A DNA stretch of 64,000 nucleotides from Verrucomicrobiia bacterium (GTDB lineage: Bacteria; Verrucomicrobiota; Verrucomicrobiia; Verrucomicrobiales; Akkermansiaceae), in assembly GCA_030432565.1 (NCBI GenBank), contig JAUIGV010000015.1, forward strand, positions 1-64,000, in the 5' to 3' direction. The notes beneath the pieces were generated by a model that had not been told where the DNA came from, made no database searches, and saw nothing but the letters and a program-made list of their open reading frames with translations. Positions 33,624 to 43,858 of this stretch are shown in pieces. Both the position numbers and the translations under genes were made by a program. Each line of letters begins with the position of its first letter. The first letter of the stretch is position 1.

Positions 33624-36600
33624 ATGAACTCTCAAAAATTCTCCCAAATTTTCCTCGCAATGGTTCTTTGTTTCACCTCGCTGACCGTGTCGCGGGGTGA
33701 TGAGTTCGAATCCGCCGACTTCATACTCGATGATCACGCGGCCCTCATTCCGGTTCTTGAGGGAGTGCGCCGTGTGCGGGTTTCTTACCTAAATGACGAG
33801 AAGCAATGGCAGGCCTATTCCATGGCCCATCTGGCCGGCGATGAGGGGCAGATTAAGCTAAGGTTACCTGATGGGATTTCGCTCGCCCATGTCCGAGTTG
33901 AGGTCAGTTACACCGATCCATTTCCCTATGATGTCTACAAGGGGCGCTCTGATTTTGTCACTGAGGCCGGCGGATCCCTGTCTTCCCTTGCAACAATGGC
34001 CAATCGCGCGGGAGCTGGAGCTTTTGCTGAAGATTCCAATGAAGGGGCGGCCCCGGCAGTCCAGGAGTCGGATCTCTGGAAGTGGAAGGGAGAGACGCTC
34101 TATTTCTACAATCAGTTGCGCGGACTCCAGGTCTTTGATTTTTCCGATCCTGCGAATCCCGAGCGGGTTGATAGTATCCGGATGCCGGCTCTGGGTGAAG
34201 ATATGTATCTCCATCCCGATGGCGAACATCTGATTCTTTTGGCCAAGCGCTGGAGTTGGGGGGAGAACACTGCTGGTTCAGAAGCGGTGGTGATTCGGCA
34301 TAGCGCAGATGGGCTTGCCATCACCAACCGCATCCAACTCCGGGGAAATAGCGTCGTCGAAAGCCGCATGGTGGGTTCCCATCTTTATGTGGCAATGCGG
34401 AATTCCCGCCGGGTTGAAACCACGGGAGAAGATCTCCAGAAGATCGTTCAATGGGAATCCGGGTTGACGGTGGAGCACACCAACCTTTCTGATCCCACCA
34501 ACCCGGTCACTTCCGAATCCCTGAATCTGTTCAGCGCAGATGGTTGGTGGTACAACGCCATGGTTAGTGCCACTTCGGAATACTTTATCGTTTCCCCCAA
34601 TATCTACGATCGGGAAGCCCAAAGCTACAAATCCAGCATCCATCTGATCGATATCCGTGATCAAGATGCGCCTCTGGAAATCGCTGCCTCTACCGAGCTT
34701 GACGGACACCTGAAGGATAAATTCAAACTACGCATTCGTGATAACATTCTCACCTGTATCACCCAGGGTGGACGGTGGAATAATGGTCTCAAAACAATCG
34801 TGGCCAACTACGATCTGGATAAGCGAACTGAGGAGGGAGACATCCTCCGTCTCGATCATTTGATTCTAGCTCCCGAGGAAACACTTTTTGCGACCCGATT
34901 TGACGGGGATCGGGTCTATGTGGTGACGGCGATTCAGATCGATCCGCTTTTTGTGGTGGATTTAAGTGATGACAACAATCTCCGCCTTTTGGGCGAGTTG
35001 AAGATTCCGGGCTGGTCCCACTATCTTCAGCCGCGGGGTGATCGACTCTTGTCGGTGGGTGTTGAAGACCGCCGGGTGGCGATCAGCCAATTTGATGTCA
35101 GCGATCCGGAAAATATGGGACCTCCGCTGCGGGTTTCTCTTGGCGAGGAAGGATCATACAGCTGGAGCGAGGGAAACTATGATGAACAGGCCATTGGGTA
35201 TTTCCCTGATCGAGGGGTGATGATTTTGCCCTTCCAGAGTTATGGTCGCGATTGGAATACCAGTGAAACGGCTTTGCAGATCCTGACCTTTGATGATGAT
35301 TCCCTGGAAAAGGCCGGCGTGATCACGACTGACTTCGCGGCCCGCCGTGCCACTTTAATCGAGGATACAACATTGGTCTCCGTTTCCGGACGTGAGGTAA
35401 ACGCTCTGGACGTTAGCGAATTGTCCGAGCCGATTTTACTGTCTTCAGTCGAAGCTGCGTGGACGGTGGACCGGGTGATTCCTCTTGAAAATCATGTGTT
35501 GCAGATCGAAGCGGGGGGCTATCAATGGTCCCGGTGGTATTACAATGGCAATCCTCAAAAAGTGAGCATTCGGATCACCTCTGATGATGCCCTTGATACT
35601 GTCTTGGCTCGCTTGGAATTGGCTGGCGGCAGCGTTGCGGGGGTGGAGTTGCTGGGCGATTTTCTGCATGTCCTTACCACGGAATCCGAGCAGTATGAAA
35701 TTGCGGAAGATCAGTTGGGCTGGCGACAGGTTACCTTTCATCACGTGGTGGACCTGACCGATCCTACCGGACCTATTGTCGGCGATTCGATGCGATCTTT
35801 TAAGCCGACACTTCATGGCAATTACCACGGGCGGCAATTGGAAAGCGATCGCATCGCTTGGATTCCCGAAATCAACGACAACTATTGGGGCCGCTGGATG
35901 GTCGACTTCAGGTTTGGAGGAGGTCCCGGGTGGTATGGTCAAACTACGTGCGCTCAGATATTCATCGTGGATTTCTCAGATCCTTCCGGACCCATCTTGG
36001 CCGCTGATTATCAGATTGGGGTCGATTCCGAAGGGGCCGTGGATGATGAGGAGGAATTGAAAACGGCCGTTGGCGCGACCGTTTCCGGTATTGTCGAGCG
36101 CGAAGATCGCATCTATCTGACCTTTCAACAGAACACCCTTGTCGAAAGTGAGGGCCTGGAGCCAAGCTATTATCAAACCGATCATAAGTTGCGCGTCGTG
36201 ACTTTGTCCGGCGACGGAGTGGAGAAAGTGGCTGCTCCGGTAAGTGTGCCGGGCACGGTTGAAGGGGTCAGGGACGTTGACGGTGACTCCGGACTCCTCC
36301 TCCTTTCCTCCGCGCCAGCAATCCAAGGCGACGGGGGTCAAAGGATCTGGTGGTCGAATGATCTTGTTTTGCAGACCTCGGCTTTTGACGGGCTGACTGC
36401 CTTTCTGATCGATGAGGTGACCATTCCCAATGCCTACTATAATGGGCTGCAAGTCACCGATCACCATTTTGCGGTTTCCAACTATACCTGGCAGAATGTG
36501 GAAACCGCTCAGGGAATCGATTTTTATCCCTTTGATTTGGCCGGGCAAATTAGTGAGCCGAAATTGATGGAGTTGGAGTTTTACCCGAATGAATTGGTCC

Positions 36601-37382
36601 TGAATGATGGGATCCTTTCGGCGACCGGCTGGGCCTCCAATCAACAGGTCTGGTGGATGCTTGATTCGGGGACGATTGACAACGAGGAGCCTGCAGTGGT
36701 CCAGATCCCCAATCGGTTTTACGTCAATTTTGACCAGACTTTCTTCGACAAGGATCGCTCACTTGCCTGGGTTCCGGTGGGTGCCTACGGAGTTGAGACG
36801 GTTGACATTGCTTCGTTGTTCAGGGAGCCGGCTGAGGCGAAGAGATCGAGAAGAGTTCGCTCGAAAGCCAACAACCGGACGTGGGTAAGGTATCAGTTGG
36901 AATCCAATAACCTGACCTCCGCGGGTGAAGATGATGTGCTCGGGCCTCTGACATCGGACGAGATCTGGAGATACCAGCCTGTTGAGCCTTTGACTTATCA
37001 CGGGTGGATGGCTCGCCGATTGGGAGAGGAGAACAATCCGGATTTTGTGCCTCCACCGGCAAGCGGTGACCTCGACGGAGACGGCAGATCTAACTGGAAT
37101 GAATTCGCTTTCGGAACAAATCCTATGGAAGCGGATACGGAGCGGATGCGGATTCAGGGTGCCGCTGGAGACGAGACTGAGATTGAGTTTGATCTGCCGA
37201 GAGGTCACCAAGGGGTTGAATGGGAGGCGCAGGTTTCCCGAAATCTTACCGATTGGGAAACCTTGTCCGTGGATGCCGTGTCGGCGAAAGTCGTTGATGT
37301 AAGCACCACGCGAGTAGTCTTGCGCTTTTCGAGAAGCGCCCATGGTGACGGATCATTCTTCCGGCTGAACTTTAAGCGGTAA
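33624..37382 (+). CDS. Large secreted beta-propeller protein (PF09826-like)
   Basis: A 1252-residue exported protein with signal peptide MNSQKFSQIFLAMVLCFTSL (cleavage near SRG-DE). From about residue 140 it is made of propeller blades in the style of the secreted beta-propeller family PF09826: LYFYNQLRGLQVFDFSDPAN, VVDLSDDNNLRLLGELKIPG with the recurring V-D-(L/F)-SD-x-x-x-P and GR-(D/V)-RV-Y motifs. A short segment near residue 1150 (DLDGDGRSNWNEFAFGTNPM) is a thrombospondin type 3-like Ca site, followed by a C-terminal beta domain similar to that in the beta-helix protein. No enzymatic motif recognised. The 241 bp before it hold a terminator but no other feature that I could support. Confidence 0.78.
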   Translation: MNSQKFSQIFLAMVLCFTSLTVSRGDEFESADFILDDHAALIPVLEGVRRVRVSYLNDEKQWQAYSMAHLAGDEGQIKLRLPDGISLAHVRVEVSYTDPFPYDVYKGRSDFVTEAGGSLSSLATMANRAGAGAFAEDSNEGAAPAVQESDLWKWKGETLYFYNQLRGLQVFDFSDPANPERVDSIRMPALGEDMYLHPDGEHLILLAKRWSWGENTAGSEAVVIRHSADGLAITNRIQLRGNSVVESRMVGSHLYVAMRNSRRVETTGEDLQKIVQWESGLTVEHTNLSDPTNPVTSESLNLFSADGWWYNAMVSATSEYFIVSPNIYDREAQSYKSSIHLIDIRDQDAPLEIAASTELDGHLKDKFKLRIRDNILTCITQGGRWNNGLKTIVANYDLDKRTEEGDILRLDHLILAPEETLFATRFDGDRVYVVTAIQIDPLFVVDLSDDNNLRLLGELKIPGWSHYLQPRGDRLLSVGVEDRRVAISQFDVSDPENMGPPLRVSLGEEGSYSWSEGNYDEQAIGYFPDRGVMILPFQSYGRDWNTSETALQILTFDDDSLEKAGVITTDFAARRATLIEDTTLVSVSGREVNALDVSELSEPILLSSVEAAWTVDRVIPLENHVLQIEAGGYQWSRWYYNGNPQKVSIRITSDDALDTVLARLELAGGSVAGVELLGDFLHVLTTESEQYEIAEDQLGWRQVTFHHVVDLTDPTGPIVGDSMRSFKPTLHGNYHGRQLESDRIAWIPEINDNYWGRWMVDFRFGGGPGWYGQTTCAQIFIVDFSDPSGPILAADYQIGVDSEGAVDDEEELKTAVGATVSGIVEREDRIYLTFQQNTLVESEGLEPSYYQTDHKLRVVTLSGDGVEKVAAPVSVPGTVEGVRDVDGDSGLLLLSSAPAIQGDGGQRIWWSNDLVLQTSAFDGLTAFLIDEVTIPNAYYNGLQVTDHHFAVSNYTWQNVETAQGIDFYPFDLAGQISEPKLMELEFYPNELVLNDGILSATGWASNQQVWWMLDSGTIDNEEPAVVQIPNRFYVNFDQTFFDKDRSLAWVPVGAYGVETVDIASLFREPAEAKRSRRVRSKANNRTWVRYQLESNNLTSAGEDDVLGPLTSDEIWRYQPVEPLTYHGWMARRLGEENNPDFVPPPASGDLDGDGRSNWNEFAFGTNPMEADTERMRIQGAAGDETEIEFDLPRGHQGVEWEAQVSRNLTDWETLSVDAVSAKVVDVSTTRVVLRFSRSAHGDGSFFRLNFKR

Positions 37383-37421
37383 ATTTGAACCTTCCTGATT
37401 TCGTCACCGGGGTCGTCATGA

Positions 37422-38891
37422 TCACCGGTTGCGAACTGGCCTGGGATGGCTCGCGAGAATCTGACGTAGCTTCTCGAGAACTGCGGGTTTACTCCCCGCG
37501 AGATTCTCGGTTTCGACCGGGCTTTGTGAATAGTCGTAGAGTTCGAAGACGGGTTTTGCGTCGGGCTTGCCGATCGGGCGCCAGTCGACGAGGCGGTAGC
37601 GATTGGTGCGGATGGCGCGTCCGAGTTTACCTTGCCGGGGAAAGCAGTGGTAGGCGTGGTCGCGAAGTCGTATGGAGGGGTCCTTGAGAACAGGGAGAAG
37701 GTTGAGCCCATCGATGGGTTGGGGACCGCTTGGTATTGGTAGGCCGGCCAGCGCCGCGAGGGTGGGGAAGAGATCAACTGTTTCAGTGGGATGATTGGTT
37801 GTGGAACCGGGCTTGGTGATTCCGGGAGCGGCGATGACAATGGGGATGCGAGTAGCGGTTTCGTAGTTAACGTGCTTTGTCCAGATGCCGAGTTCCCCGA
37901 GATGGAATCCGTGGTCGCCCCAGAGGACGATGATGGTGTTCTTGGCAAGGTCGAGTTGGTCGAGTGAATCGATGACTTTGCCAATCTGGGCATCGACATA
38001 GCTGGTGGAAGCGTAGTAGCCGTGGGTAAGCTTCCGTGTCAGCGTTTCGTTGATTTCTCCTTTTTCGGGAACAGGTTGATAGGCGGAGATTTCACCTGAG
38101 GTTCCTTTTTTGATGGCCCACTTGGGAGCGCCAACTGGACTGGCCTTTGAGGTGACGACAGGGAGTTTTTCCGGATCGTAAAAGTCCCAGTATTTCTTTG
38201 GGGCGGAAAAGGGCAGGTGGGGGCGGGCGAAGCCGGCAGCGATAAAAAAGGGAGTTTTACGCTCTTTGGCGGCGGCGAGTCGTTTGATTGTTTCGGCCGC
38301 GACCCGTCCATCGGCATAAGCGAGATCATCGACTTTGGGTGCTTCGAAAGCGGCGCCGCGCGGGCGGAGTTTGCCGTTTGCATCAAACTTTCCCTGATTG
38401 GTGAAGTAGCCTTCTTCGCGGGTGAGTTTTCCGCCAGTGCTTTCGGGGAGTTTGTATTCGACAACGAGTTCCTTGAAGTGGGGGACTAAGAACGAATCGG
38501 GGTCTCCGAAATTGCCGTGCCCTATGTGGAAGACCTTGCCGAGTGACTCGGTGCGATAGCCGTGTCGGGCGAAGTATTGCGGCATGGTGACGGCGTCCGG
38601 AAGGGCTTTGCGAAGATGGCTGCCAAGACCGTAGAGTCCGGTCGAGGTTGATCGCGAACCAAGCATGAGGTTGAAGCGCGAGGGAGCGCAGACCGCTTGA
38701 TTGCAGTAGGCAGCTTCAAAGCGCAGGCCGCGATTGGTAAGCTTATCGAGGTTGGGAGTGATGGCGGTTTTGTCGCCGAAGGCACTGATGGCGGGCCTGA
38801 GGTCATCCACGAGAATGAGGAGAATGTTCGGTTTTTCCCCGGAATGCGCCGCGGTGGTCAGGAAGGTGAAGAGGATGAAGATGCTTCTCAT
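37422..38891 (-). CDS. Secreted sulfatase, iduronate-2-sulfatase-like
   Basis: A type I sulfatase exported by a signal peptide (MRSIFILFTFLTTAAHSG); ATG 38891 is preferred over ATG 38930, which would add 13 residues before it. Metal-binding NILLILVDDLRP (~22-33), formylglycine motif CAPSR (Cys68), GKVFHIGHG (~106-114), and LWGDHGFHLGELGIWTKHVN with the second metal pair are all present. The signatures are those of the iduronate-2-sulfatase (S1_7) group, which in bacteria act on sulfated algal or animal polysaccharides. It differs from the sulfatase-esterase at 12460-14637 in subfamily and in lacking a second domain. Convergent with the beta-propeller gene (39-bp gap). Confidence 0.92.
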   Translation of the reverse strand: MRSIFILFTFLTTAAHSGEKPNILLILVDDLRPAISAFGDKTAITPNLDKLTNRGLRFEAAYCNQAVCAPSRFNLMLGSRSTSTGLYGLGSHLRKALPDAVTMPQYFARHGYRTESLGKVFHIGHGNFGDPDSFLVPHFKELVVEYKLPESTGGKLTREEGYFTNQGKFDANGKLRPRGAAFEAPKVDDLAYADGRVAAETIKRLAAAKERKTPFFIAAGFARPHLPFSAPKKYWDFYDPEKLPVVTSKASPVGAPKWAIKKGTSGEISAYQPVPEKGEINETLTRKLTHGYYASTSYVDAQIGKVIDSLDQLDLAKNTIIVLWGDHGFHLGELGIWTKHVNYETATRIPIVIAAPGITKPGSTTNHPTETVDLFPTLAALAGLPIPSGPQPIDGLNLLPVLKDPSIRLRDHAYHCFPRQGKLGRAIRTNRYRLVDWRPIGKPDAKPVFELYDYSQSPVETENLAGSKPAVLEKLRQILASHPRPVRNR

Positions 38892-38981
38892 TCGAATAAG
38901 GTGATGGGTCGTTGAAAAGGATGGGCCCAAGGATGCCGAAGAAGTTGGGCGTCGGAAAGAGTCAATCGAATCGAAATAGCC

Positions 38982-39473
38982 TTAGTGGGTGCGTGGAAGC
39001 AGCTCTCCAAAATATGGATAGTAGCCAAGGATTTCGGGGCCGTTGGCGAAGGGTGATTTACGTTGCCATTCGCGGGCTGGCGCTTCTTCTTGGAATTTCC
39101 TAGCGATGCGGATCGACATGGCGTAATCGCCGAGTCGATGGGCGCAGTCGCTCCAGCCGAGGAGGGACCGGAGAGCGTATGGCTGTGAGAATAGTTCTCC
39201 GCGATAGCGGTAGGCGCTTTCAAAGCAATATGATGCTTTTTGCCAGTTTCCTTGGTGCCAAAGGGCAACTCCGCGCATGAAATGCAGTTTTCCAATTCCA
39301 TTCTGGTTTGAAAAATACCGATCACCAGCGATGGGTGGATTGAAGAAGGTTCCACTCAGTGTCTCAACTCTCTTCCAGTTTTGATGTCGGTATGCATGGG
39401 CGATATCGGACCGGAGATCAAAGGCCTGCAGTTGTGCGGTGGTAAAAAGAAGCATAAGCAAGAGTTGCCTCAT
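38982..39473 (-). CDS. Small exported protein with TPR-like helices
   Basis: A 163-residue protein with signal peptide MRQLLLMLLFTTAQLQAFD from ATG 39473; ATG 39524 would give 180 residues and a longer leader. The mature part is helical with at least one TPR-like unit (LHFMRGVALWHQGNWQKASY then CFESAYRY) and aromatic-rich loops (PFANGPEILGYYPYFGELLP) at the end. No family recognised. It lies 90 bp upstream of the sulfatase on the same strand and may be co-transcribed. Confidence 0.55.
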   Translation of the reverse strand: MRQLLLMLLFTTAQLQAFDLRSDIAHAYRHQNWKRVETLSGTFFNPPIAGDRYFSNQNGIGKLHFMRGVALWHQGNWQKASYCFESAYRYRGELFSQPYALRSLLGWSDCAHRLGDYAMSIRIARKFQEEAPAREWQRKSPFANGPEILGYYPYFGELLPRTH

Positions 39474-39550
39474 GAATAGGGGAACGATGAGCGCGGCAAA
39501 GAACTTGGGTGAAAATCTGCTCATTGGCTTAGCACGGCGGATCGATTAGG

Positions 39551-39582
39551 AGTGACGCTCTACCGAGCTGTCTGGAGACAGC
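39551..39582. repeat. Short palindromic element upstream of the PVC haem gene
   Basis: Imperfect dyad GAGTGACGCTC followed by perfect GCTGTCT-GG-AGACAGC (39567-39582), 60 bp before the start of the next gene. It may be a dispersed REP-like element or an operator; only one copy is seen here. Confidence 0.3.
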
Positions 39583-39642
39583 CCTTCCGTGGGTGGTTTT
39601 TTCGTCGATGATTGCGTTTAGAAAGAGTATCTCTTCCGCCTA

Positions 39643-42600
39643 ATGATCAAGTTTAGGACTCTTCCGGTTAGAATGGGTTTGTCGTTGTTTCTGACCTGCC
39701 TCCCTGCTGTCGCTTTGGGTTTGCGCCTGGAACATGACATGGACAAGGGCACCATTGGAGTCTTTCAGGAGGGGCGGAGCGAGGCGATTGTCACGCAGCA
39801 TGCGCGCATTGATTTTCGTCCGTATCTGCATCCCATTGTAGCTCCGGATGGGAAGGGTGAATTGACCGAGTATCAGCCGGGACACCACAAGCACCAAACC
39901 GGGCTCTACTGGGGATTCACGCGGCTGAACGGGCGGGACTATTTTCACAATCCGGGTGGAGATTATTGGAAGAGGAAGTCGCTTGAGATCGTCAATGGGG
40001 AAGGTGAAATCGTTTCCTGGAAAACGGTTTATGCCCTGCTGGGCAAGGGTGGTAAGGAAGTGCTGACCGAGAGCCAGCAATGGGAGGTTCGGGTTGAGAA
40101 TGGCCGATACACGCTGGACTTGGTTTGGACTGGGAAGGCGGAGGAGGACGTGACGATTGGGAAGTATGATTACGGTGGCTTGTTTTTAAGAATGCCCTGG
40201 CGCAAGGGGGTGGAAGGGAGCGCTGTGAATTCCAGTCGGCTCAGCAATCAAGAGGCCGAAGGGAAGCGGGATGTGTGGGTGGATGTTGGGATGAAGGTGA
40301 CTGGGCGTGACGATCAGGCGCACATTGCCATTTTGGATCATCCCAAGAACGGAGGGTTTCCGCAGCCGTGGCGGGTTGATCATCAATTAGGGATTGGACC
40401 GGTGCGGGCCCGTCTTGGGGATTGGAAAATCGGGAAGGGAAAGACCGAAACGATTCGTCATCGGGTGGTGGTTTACACCGGTGATCTTGATACCAAGGGT
40501 TTGCGCGAGAGTTGGAAGGATTACACGGGGCAAAGTCAGACGTATGCGCTTTGGGGACTGGCCCAACAGGAAGGACGACAGGCGGAATTTCTGACGCCGG
40601 AGAAGGCAGTGGAAGCGATGACGGTTCCGGATGGCTTCAAGGTGCAAGCTTATGCCGCTGAGCCGCTGATCACGCAACCGATGGCTTTTTGCTGGGACGA
40701 TCGAGGCCGGCTTTGGATCGCCGAGAATCGTGACTATGAATCACGGGGCGGGGGATTTTCAAATTCGGGAGATAGTAGGATCTTGATTCTGGAAGATACT
40801 GATCAGGACGGAAAGGCGGACAAAAAGACAGTGTTTGCCGAGGGGATTGCGTTTCCAGCTGCGATCGCGGTGGGCTTCGATGGTCTCTGGTTGGGTGCGC
40901 CACCGAATCTGCTTTTTCTGCCAGACAAGAATGGTGATGACAAAGCGGATATGGACGACATCGAGATACGGCTTACCGGATGGGGAATTCGTGACCGTCA
41001 CGAAACGCTGAACAGTTTTCACTGGGGGCCCGATGGCTGGCTGTATGGTTGCCAGGGGTTTGCGACGCCATCGCGAGTCGGTAAACCAAAGGGCGAGGGG
41101 AGGATTTATCGGCACAAGGACCCTTTTCCCAAGAAGATCGAATTTGAAGGGGAGCCGGTGGATATCAATGGAGGGGTGTGGCGTTATCATCCCACGAAAG
41201 ATCGCTTTGAGGTGGTGGCCCATGGATTCAGCAATCCCTGGGGAATCGACTATGATGCGAAGGGCAATTTTTTCATCACGGCGTGTGTCATTCCTCACAT
41301 GTTTCATGTGATTCCCGGTGGAATCTATCATCGCCAGGGTGGCCGGCATTTTAATCCCTATGTCTACGAGGATATTCGTACGATTGTCGATCATACTCAC
41401 CGTTCAGCGCACGGAGGTGCGAGGATCTATCTCTCCGACGCTTTTCCCAAGGAGCATCACGGTCGACTCTTCATGTGCAACTTGCACGAGCACGCGGTGC
41501 TGAGCGATGTCCTGACTCCGAGCGGCTCCGGCTTCATCGCGAGTCATGGCGATGACTTTGTGAAGGCGAACAATGCCCAGTGGATTGGCTTTAGTATGGA
41601 GCTCGGTCCAGACGGTGCCCTTTATGCGCTCGACTGGCATGACGCCGATATCTGTGGGAAGGATGTTCTGAACAAGGATACGGGAAGAGTCTTTCGGATC
41701 GCGCCAAAGAAATCTTTGGCAGAAGAATGGGGAGGGCGTTACGGGGATCTTTCGGAGCTGACAGATCGCCAGTTGTTGGAGCTTCAGACGAGCAAAAGTT
41801 CGTGGCATGCCCGGCGCGCCCGGTTGATTTTGCAACATAGAGCACACCAAAGAGACCTTGAAGCAGCAGATCTTGACTATCTCCGGGCACTTTTTGACAA
41901 GCATCACGACCAAGATGTCAAATTGCGTTGTTTTTGGACAATGCATCTCGTCGGCAACCTTTCCACAGAGCGAATTCTTTCTCTAATTAGACAAGAGCCT
42001 TTGGAAACGGTGCGCGGATGGGCAGTCGAGTTCTTGACTGAAGATCAAAATGTCGAAATAGAGACAGTTTCGAAGTTCGTTGCCTTGGCCAGGAAAGAGA
42101 AGTCAGCCTTCGTTCGGTTGAAGCTGGCATCGGCCCTGCAGAGAATGCCAATGGAGTCGAGGTGGCAGCTGGCCGAGGCCTTACTTGATCATGAAGAAGA
42201 TGCTGATGATCACAATATCCCCAAGATGATCTGGTTTGGGATTGAACCACTGGTGCCGCTTGATCCGGAGAGAGCGCTGCAGCTTGCGGGTCAAAGTAAA
42301 TTGCCGTTGGTGAGTGAGTTCATTGTCCGCAGAGTTGTGGATGCGAGTGCAATTTCCAAGCTCGTTGAAGTTTTGGGAAAAATGGAAGCATCCGAAGCGA
42401 TCTTGAAGGGAATGCGGGACGGTTTGAATGGACGTCGCGATTTGATAGCGCCCGCGGGGTGGGGGCGGCTTTACGTGAGGTTAGAGTCAAAGGGAGGCGG
42501 GATTGCCCGCCTCGCCGCGCAGATCTCACAGCAGTTTGGCGTGAGTTCGGCTTCAGACCTTTTGTTGAAATCGGCGAAGGATCCCAAAGGTGTGGTCGAT

Positions 42601-43446
42601 GAACGTCGTGATTCCATTCGCGCTTTGGCTGCTCGACAAGATGATAAACTGGTCCCTGCCATTCCGGCTTTGCTAGATGATCCGGGTGTTCGAATTGAAG
42701 CGGTTCGTGCGGTGGCCGCATTCGATCGCAAGGAATTTGGGGAGCTGCTTTTGAAAAAATATCCCGAGTTCACGACTGCTGAGAAATTGGAGGTGGTGCA
42801 GACCTTGGCGAGTCGGTCTGGGTATGGATGGCAACTTACACAGGCGATTAAGAAGGAAGAGGTTCCACGTCGCGATGTGCCATCCTATGTGGCCCGTCAA
42901 CTTCGCCGGGTGGTTGGGAATGGCTTCATGGAAGTCTGGGGATTGGTCGATGAGTTGCCCGGGAAGAAAGCGGTGGCTTACAAGAAATATCGTGAGTTGC
43001 TTAAACCGGATGTGCTCGATAAGGCTGATTTGAAGAAGGGGCGGTTATTGTTCCAGCGCAGCTGCATGGCCTGCCACAAGCTTCATGGCGAAGGTGGTCA
43101 GCTGGGGCCTGATATCACGGGCGCGAATCGCTCGAGCCTTGATTATCTACTCGATAATATATTGGATCCTAGCGGTGTGATTCAGGATGACTACCGAATG
43201 GTCATGATCACGACGAGAGACGGGAGGACCTTTGCCGGAAATGTGGTCAGTGAGGACGAGAGGCAGCTCAAACTGAGGATCGTGGGGCAGGACATCGCAC
43301 TGGCCAAATCCGAGATCCAATCGCGTGAGGTTTCACCTGTTTCGATGATGCCCGAGGGGATTCTAAACACCCTGAAGGATGCCGAGGTAGTCGACTTGTT
43401 TGCCTATCTGCAGGCGATGGAGCCGGTGAAGGAACAGGGTGATTAG
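39643..43446 (+). CDS. PVC-type multi-domain haem protein: DUF6807-dehydrogenase propeller-HEAT-cytochrome c
   Basis: A 1267-residue exported protein. After a signal peptide ([15 protein letters not shown]) come: a PmoA/DUF6807 domain (~27-310, with [13 protein letters not shown] and DYFHNPGG); a membrane-bound-dehydrogenase-type propeller (~325-690: [82 protein letters not shown]); helical HEAT-like repeats (~700-1120); and a C-terminal c-type haem domain with CMACH (Cys1141, Cys1144, His1145), [11 protein letters not shown], and [10 protein letters not shown], whose Met may be the axial ligand. Family knowledge says such proteins are exported and haem-bearing in PVC bacteria; the probable task is oxidation of sugars or sugar alcohols. 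It is tail-to-tail with yjdM, overlapping by 4 nt. Confidence 0.9.
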   Translation: MIKFRTLPVRMGLSLFLTCLPAVALGLRLEHDMDKGTIGVFQEGRSEAIVTQHARIDFRPYLHPIVAPDGKGELTEYQPGHHKHQTGLYWGFTRLNGRDYFHNPGGDYWKRKSLEIVNGEGEIVSWKTVYALLGKGGKEVLTESQQWEVRVENGRYTLDLVWTGKAEEDVTIGKYDYGGLFLRMPWRKGVEGSAVNSSRLSNQEAEGKRDVWVDVGMKVTGRDDQAHIAILDHPKNGGFPQPWRVDHQLGIGPVRARLGDWKIGKGKTETIRHRVVVYTGDLDTKGLRESWKDYTGQSQTYALWGLAQQEGRQAEFLTPEKAVEAMTVPDGFKVQAYAAEPLITQPMAFCWDDRGRLWIAENRDYESRGGGFSNSGDSRILILEDTDQDGKADKKTVFAEGIAFPAAIAVGFDGLWLGAPPNLLFLPDKNGDDKADMDDIEIRLTGWGIRDRHETLNSFHWGPDGWLYGCQGFATPSRVGKPKGEGRIYRHKDPFPKKIEFEGEPVDINGGVWRYHPTKDRFEVVAHGFSNPWGIDYDAKGNFFITACVIPHMFHVIPGGIYHRQGGRHFNPYVYEDIRTIVDHTHRSAHGGARIYLSDAFPKEHHGRLFMCNLHEHAVLSDVLTPSGSGFIASHGDDFVKANNAQWIGFSMELGPDGALYALDWHDADICGKDVLNKDTGRVFRIAPKKSLAEEWGGRYGDLSELTDRQLLELQTSKSSWHARRARLILQHRAHQRDLEAADLDYLRALFDKHHDQDVKLRCFWTMHLVGNLSTERILSLIRQEPLETVRGWAVEFLTEDQNVEIETVSKFVALARKEKSAFVRLKLASALQRMPMESRWQLAEALLDHEEDADDHNIPKMIWFGIEPLVPLDPERALQLAGQSKLPLVSEFIVRRVVDASAISKLVEVLGKMEASEAILKGMRDGLNGRRDLIAPAGWGRLYVRLESKGGGIARLAAQISQQFGVSSASDLLLKSAKDPKGVVDERRDSIRALAARQDDKLVPAIPALLDDPGVRIEAVRAVAAFDRKEFGELLLKKYPEFTTAEKLEVVQTLASRSGYGWQLTQAIKKEEVPRRDVPSYVARQLRRVVGNGFMEVWGLVDELPGKKAVAYKKYRELLKPDVLDKADLKKGRLLFQRSCMACHKLHGEGGQLGPDITGANRSSLDYLLDNILDPSGVIQDDYRMVMITTRDGRTFAGNVVSEDERQLKLRIVGQDIALAKSEIQSREVSPVSMMPEGILNTLKDAEVVDLFAYLQAMEPVKEQGD

Positions 43447-43784
43447 ATCTTCTTCACAAACTGTGACTTCAGCTTCATCGGGCCGATTCCATCGACTTTG
43501 CAATCGATGTCGTGATCAGCGCCGGGAGTGATGCGGATGTTTTTGACCTTGGTTCCGATTTTGAGGGTGGTGGAGGTTCCTTTGACTTTGAGGTCCTTGG
43601 TGAGTTGGACGGTGTCGCCGGAGTTGAGTTCGTTCCCGTGCGCATCGCGAAGAATGAGGGCTTCTGCGGCAGCGGCCGCTTCCTCGGCCGACCACTCATG
43701 CCCGCAGTCCGGGCAGGCGAAGAGCGGGCCGTTTTCGTAGACGTATTCGGAGTTGCACTCGGGGCAATTGGGGATGTCGGACAT
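43443..43784 (-). CDS. yjdM: Zinc-ribbon protein YjdM (PhnA family)
   Basis: A small cytoplasmic protein: N-terminal zinc ribbon [21 protein letters not shown] (two CxxC pairs, residues 7-27), then a beta-rich PhnA domain with [20 protein letters not shown] (~47-66) and [16 protein letters not shown] at the end. Despite the old name (alkylphosphonate protein), the family is not a proven phosphonoacetate hydrolase in most bacteria and its role is unknown. Length 113 aa is typical. It lies 73 bp after uup on the same strand, separated by a long hairpin. Confidence 0.93.
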   Translation of the reverse strand: MSDIPNCPECNSEYVYENGPLFACPDCGHEWSAEEAAAAAEALILRDAHGNELNSGDTVQLTKDLKVKGTSTTLKIGTKVKNIRITPGADHDIDCKVDGIGPMKLKSQFVKKI

Positions 43785-43799
43785 GGTCTTTGTGAGGTG

Positions 43800-43858
43800 G
43801 CCGAAAGCTCCTGCTTTCGATTCTTGTTTGAAGGATTCCGAAAGCGGGAGCTTTCGGC
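43800..43858. repeat. 20-bp inverted repeat between uup and yjdM
   Basis: GCCGAAAGCTCCTGCTTTCG (43800-43819) and CGAAAGCGGGAGCTTTCGGC (43839-43858) are inverted with one mismatch around a 19-nt loop. The inner end touches the uup stop codon. There is no T-run, so it resembles a REP-like palindromic unit, possibly doubling as a transcript stabiliser or weak terminator. Confidence 0.65.
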
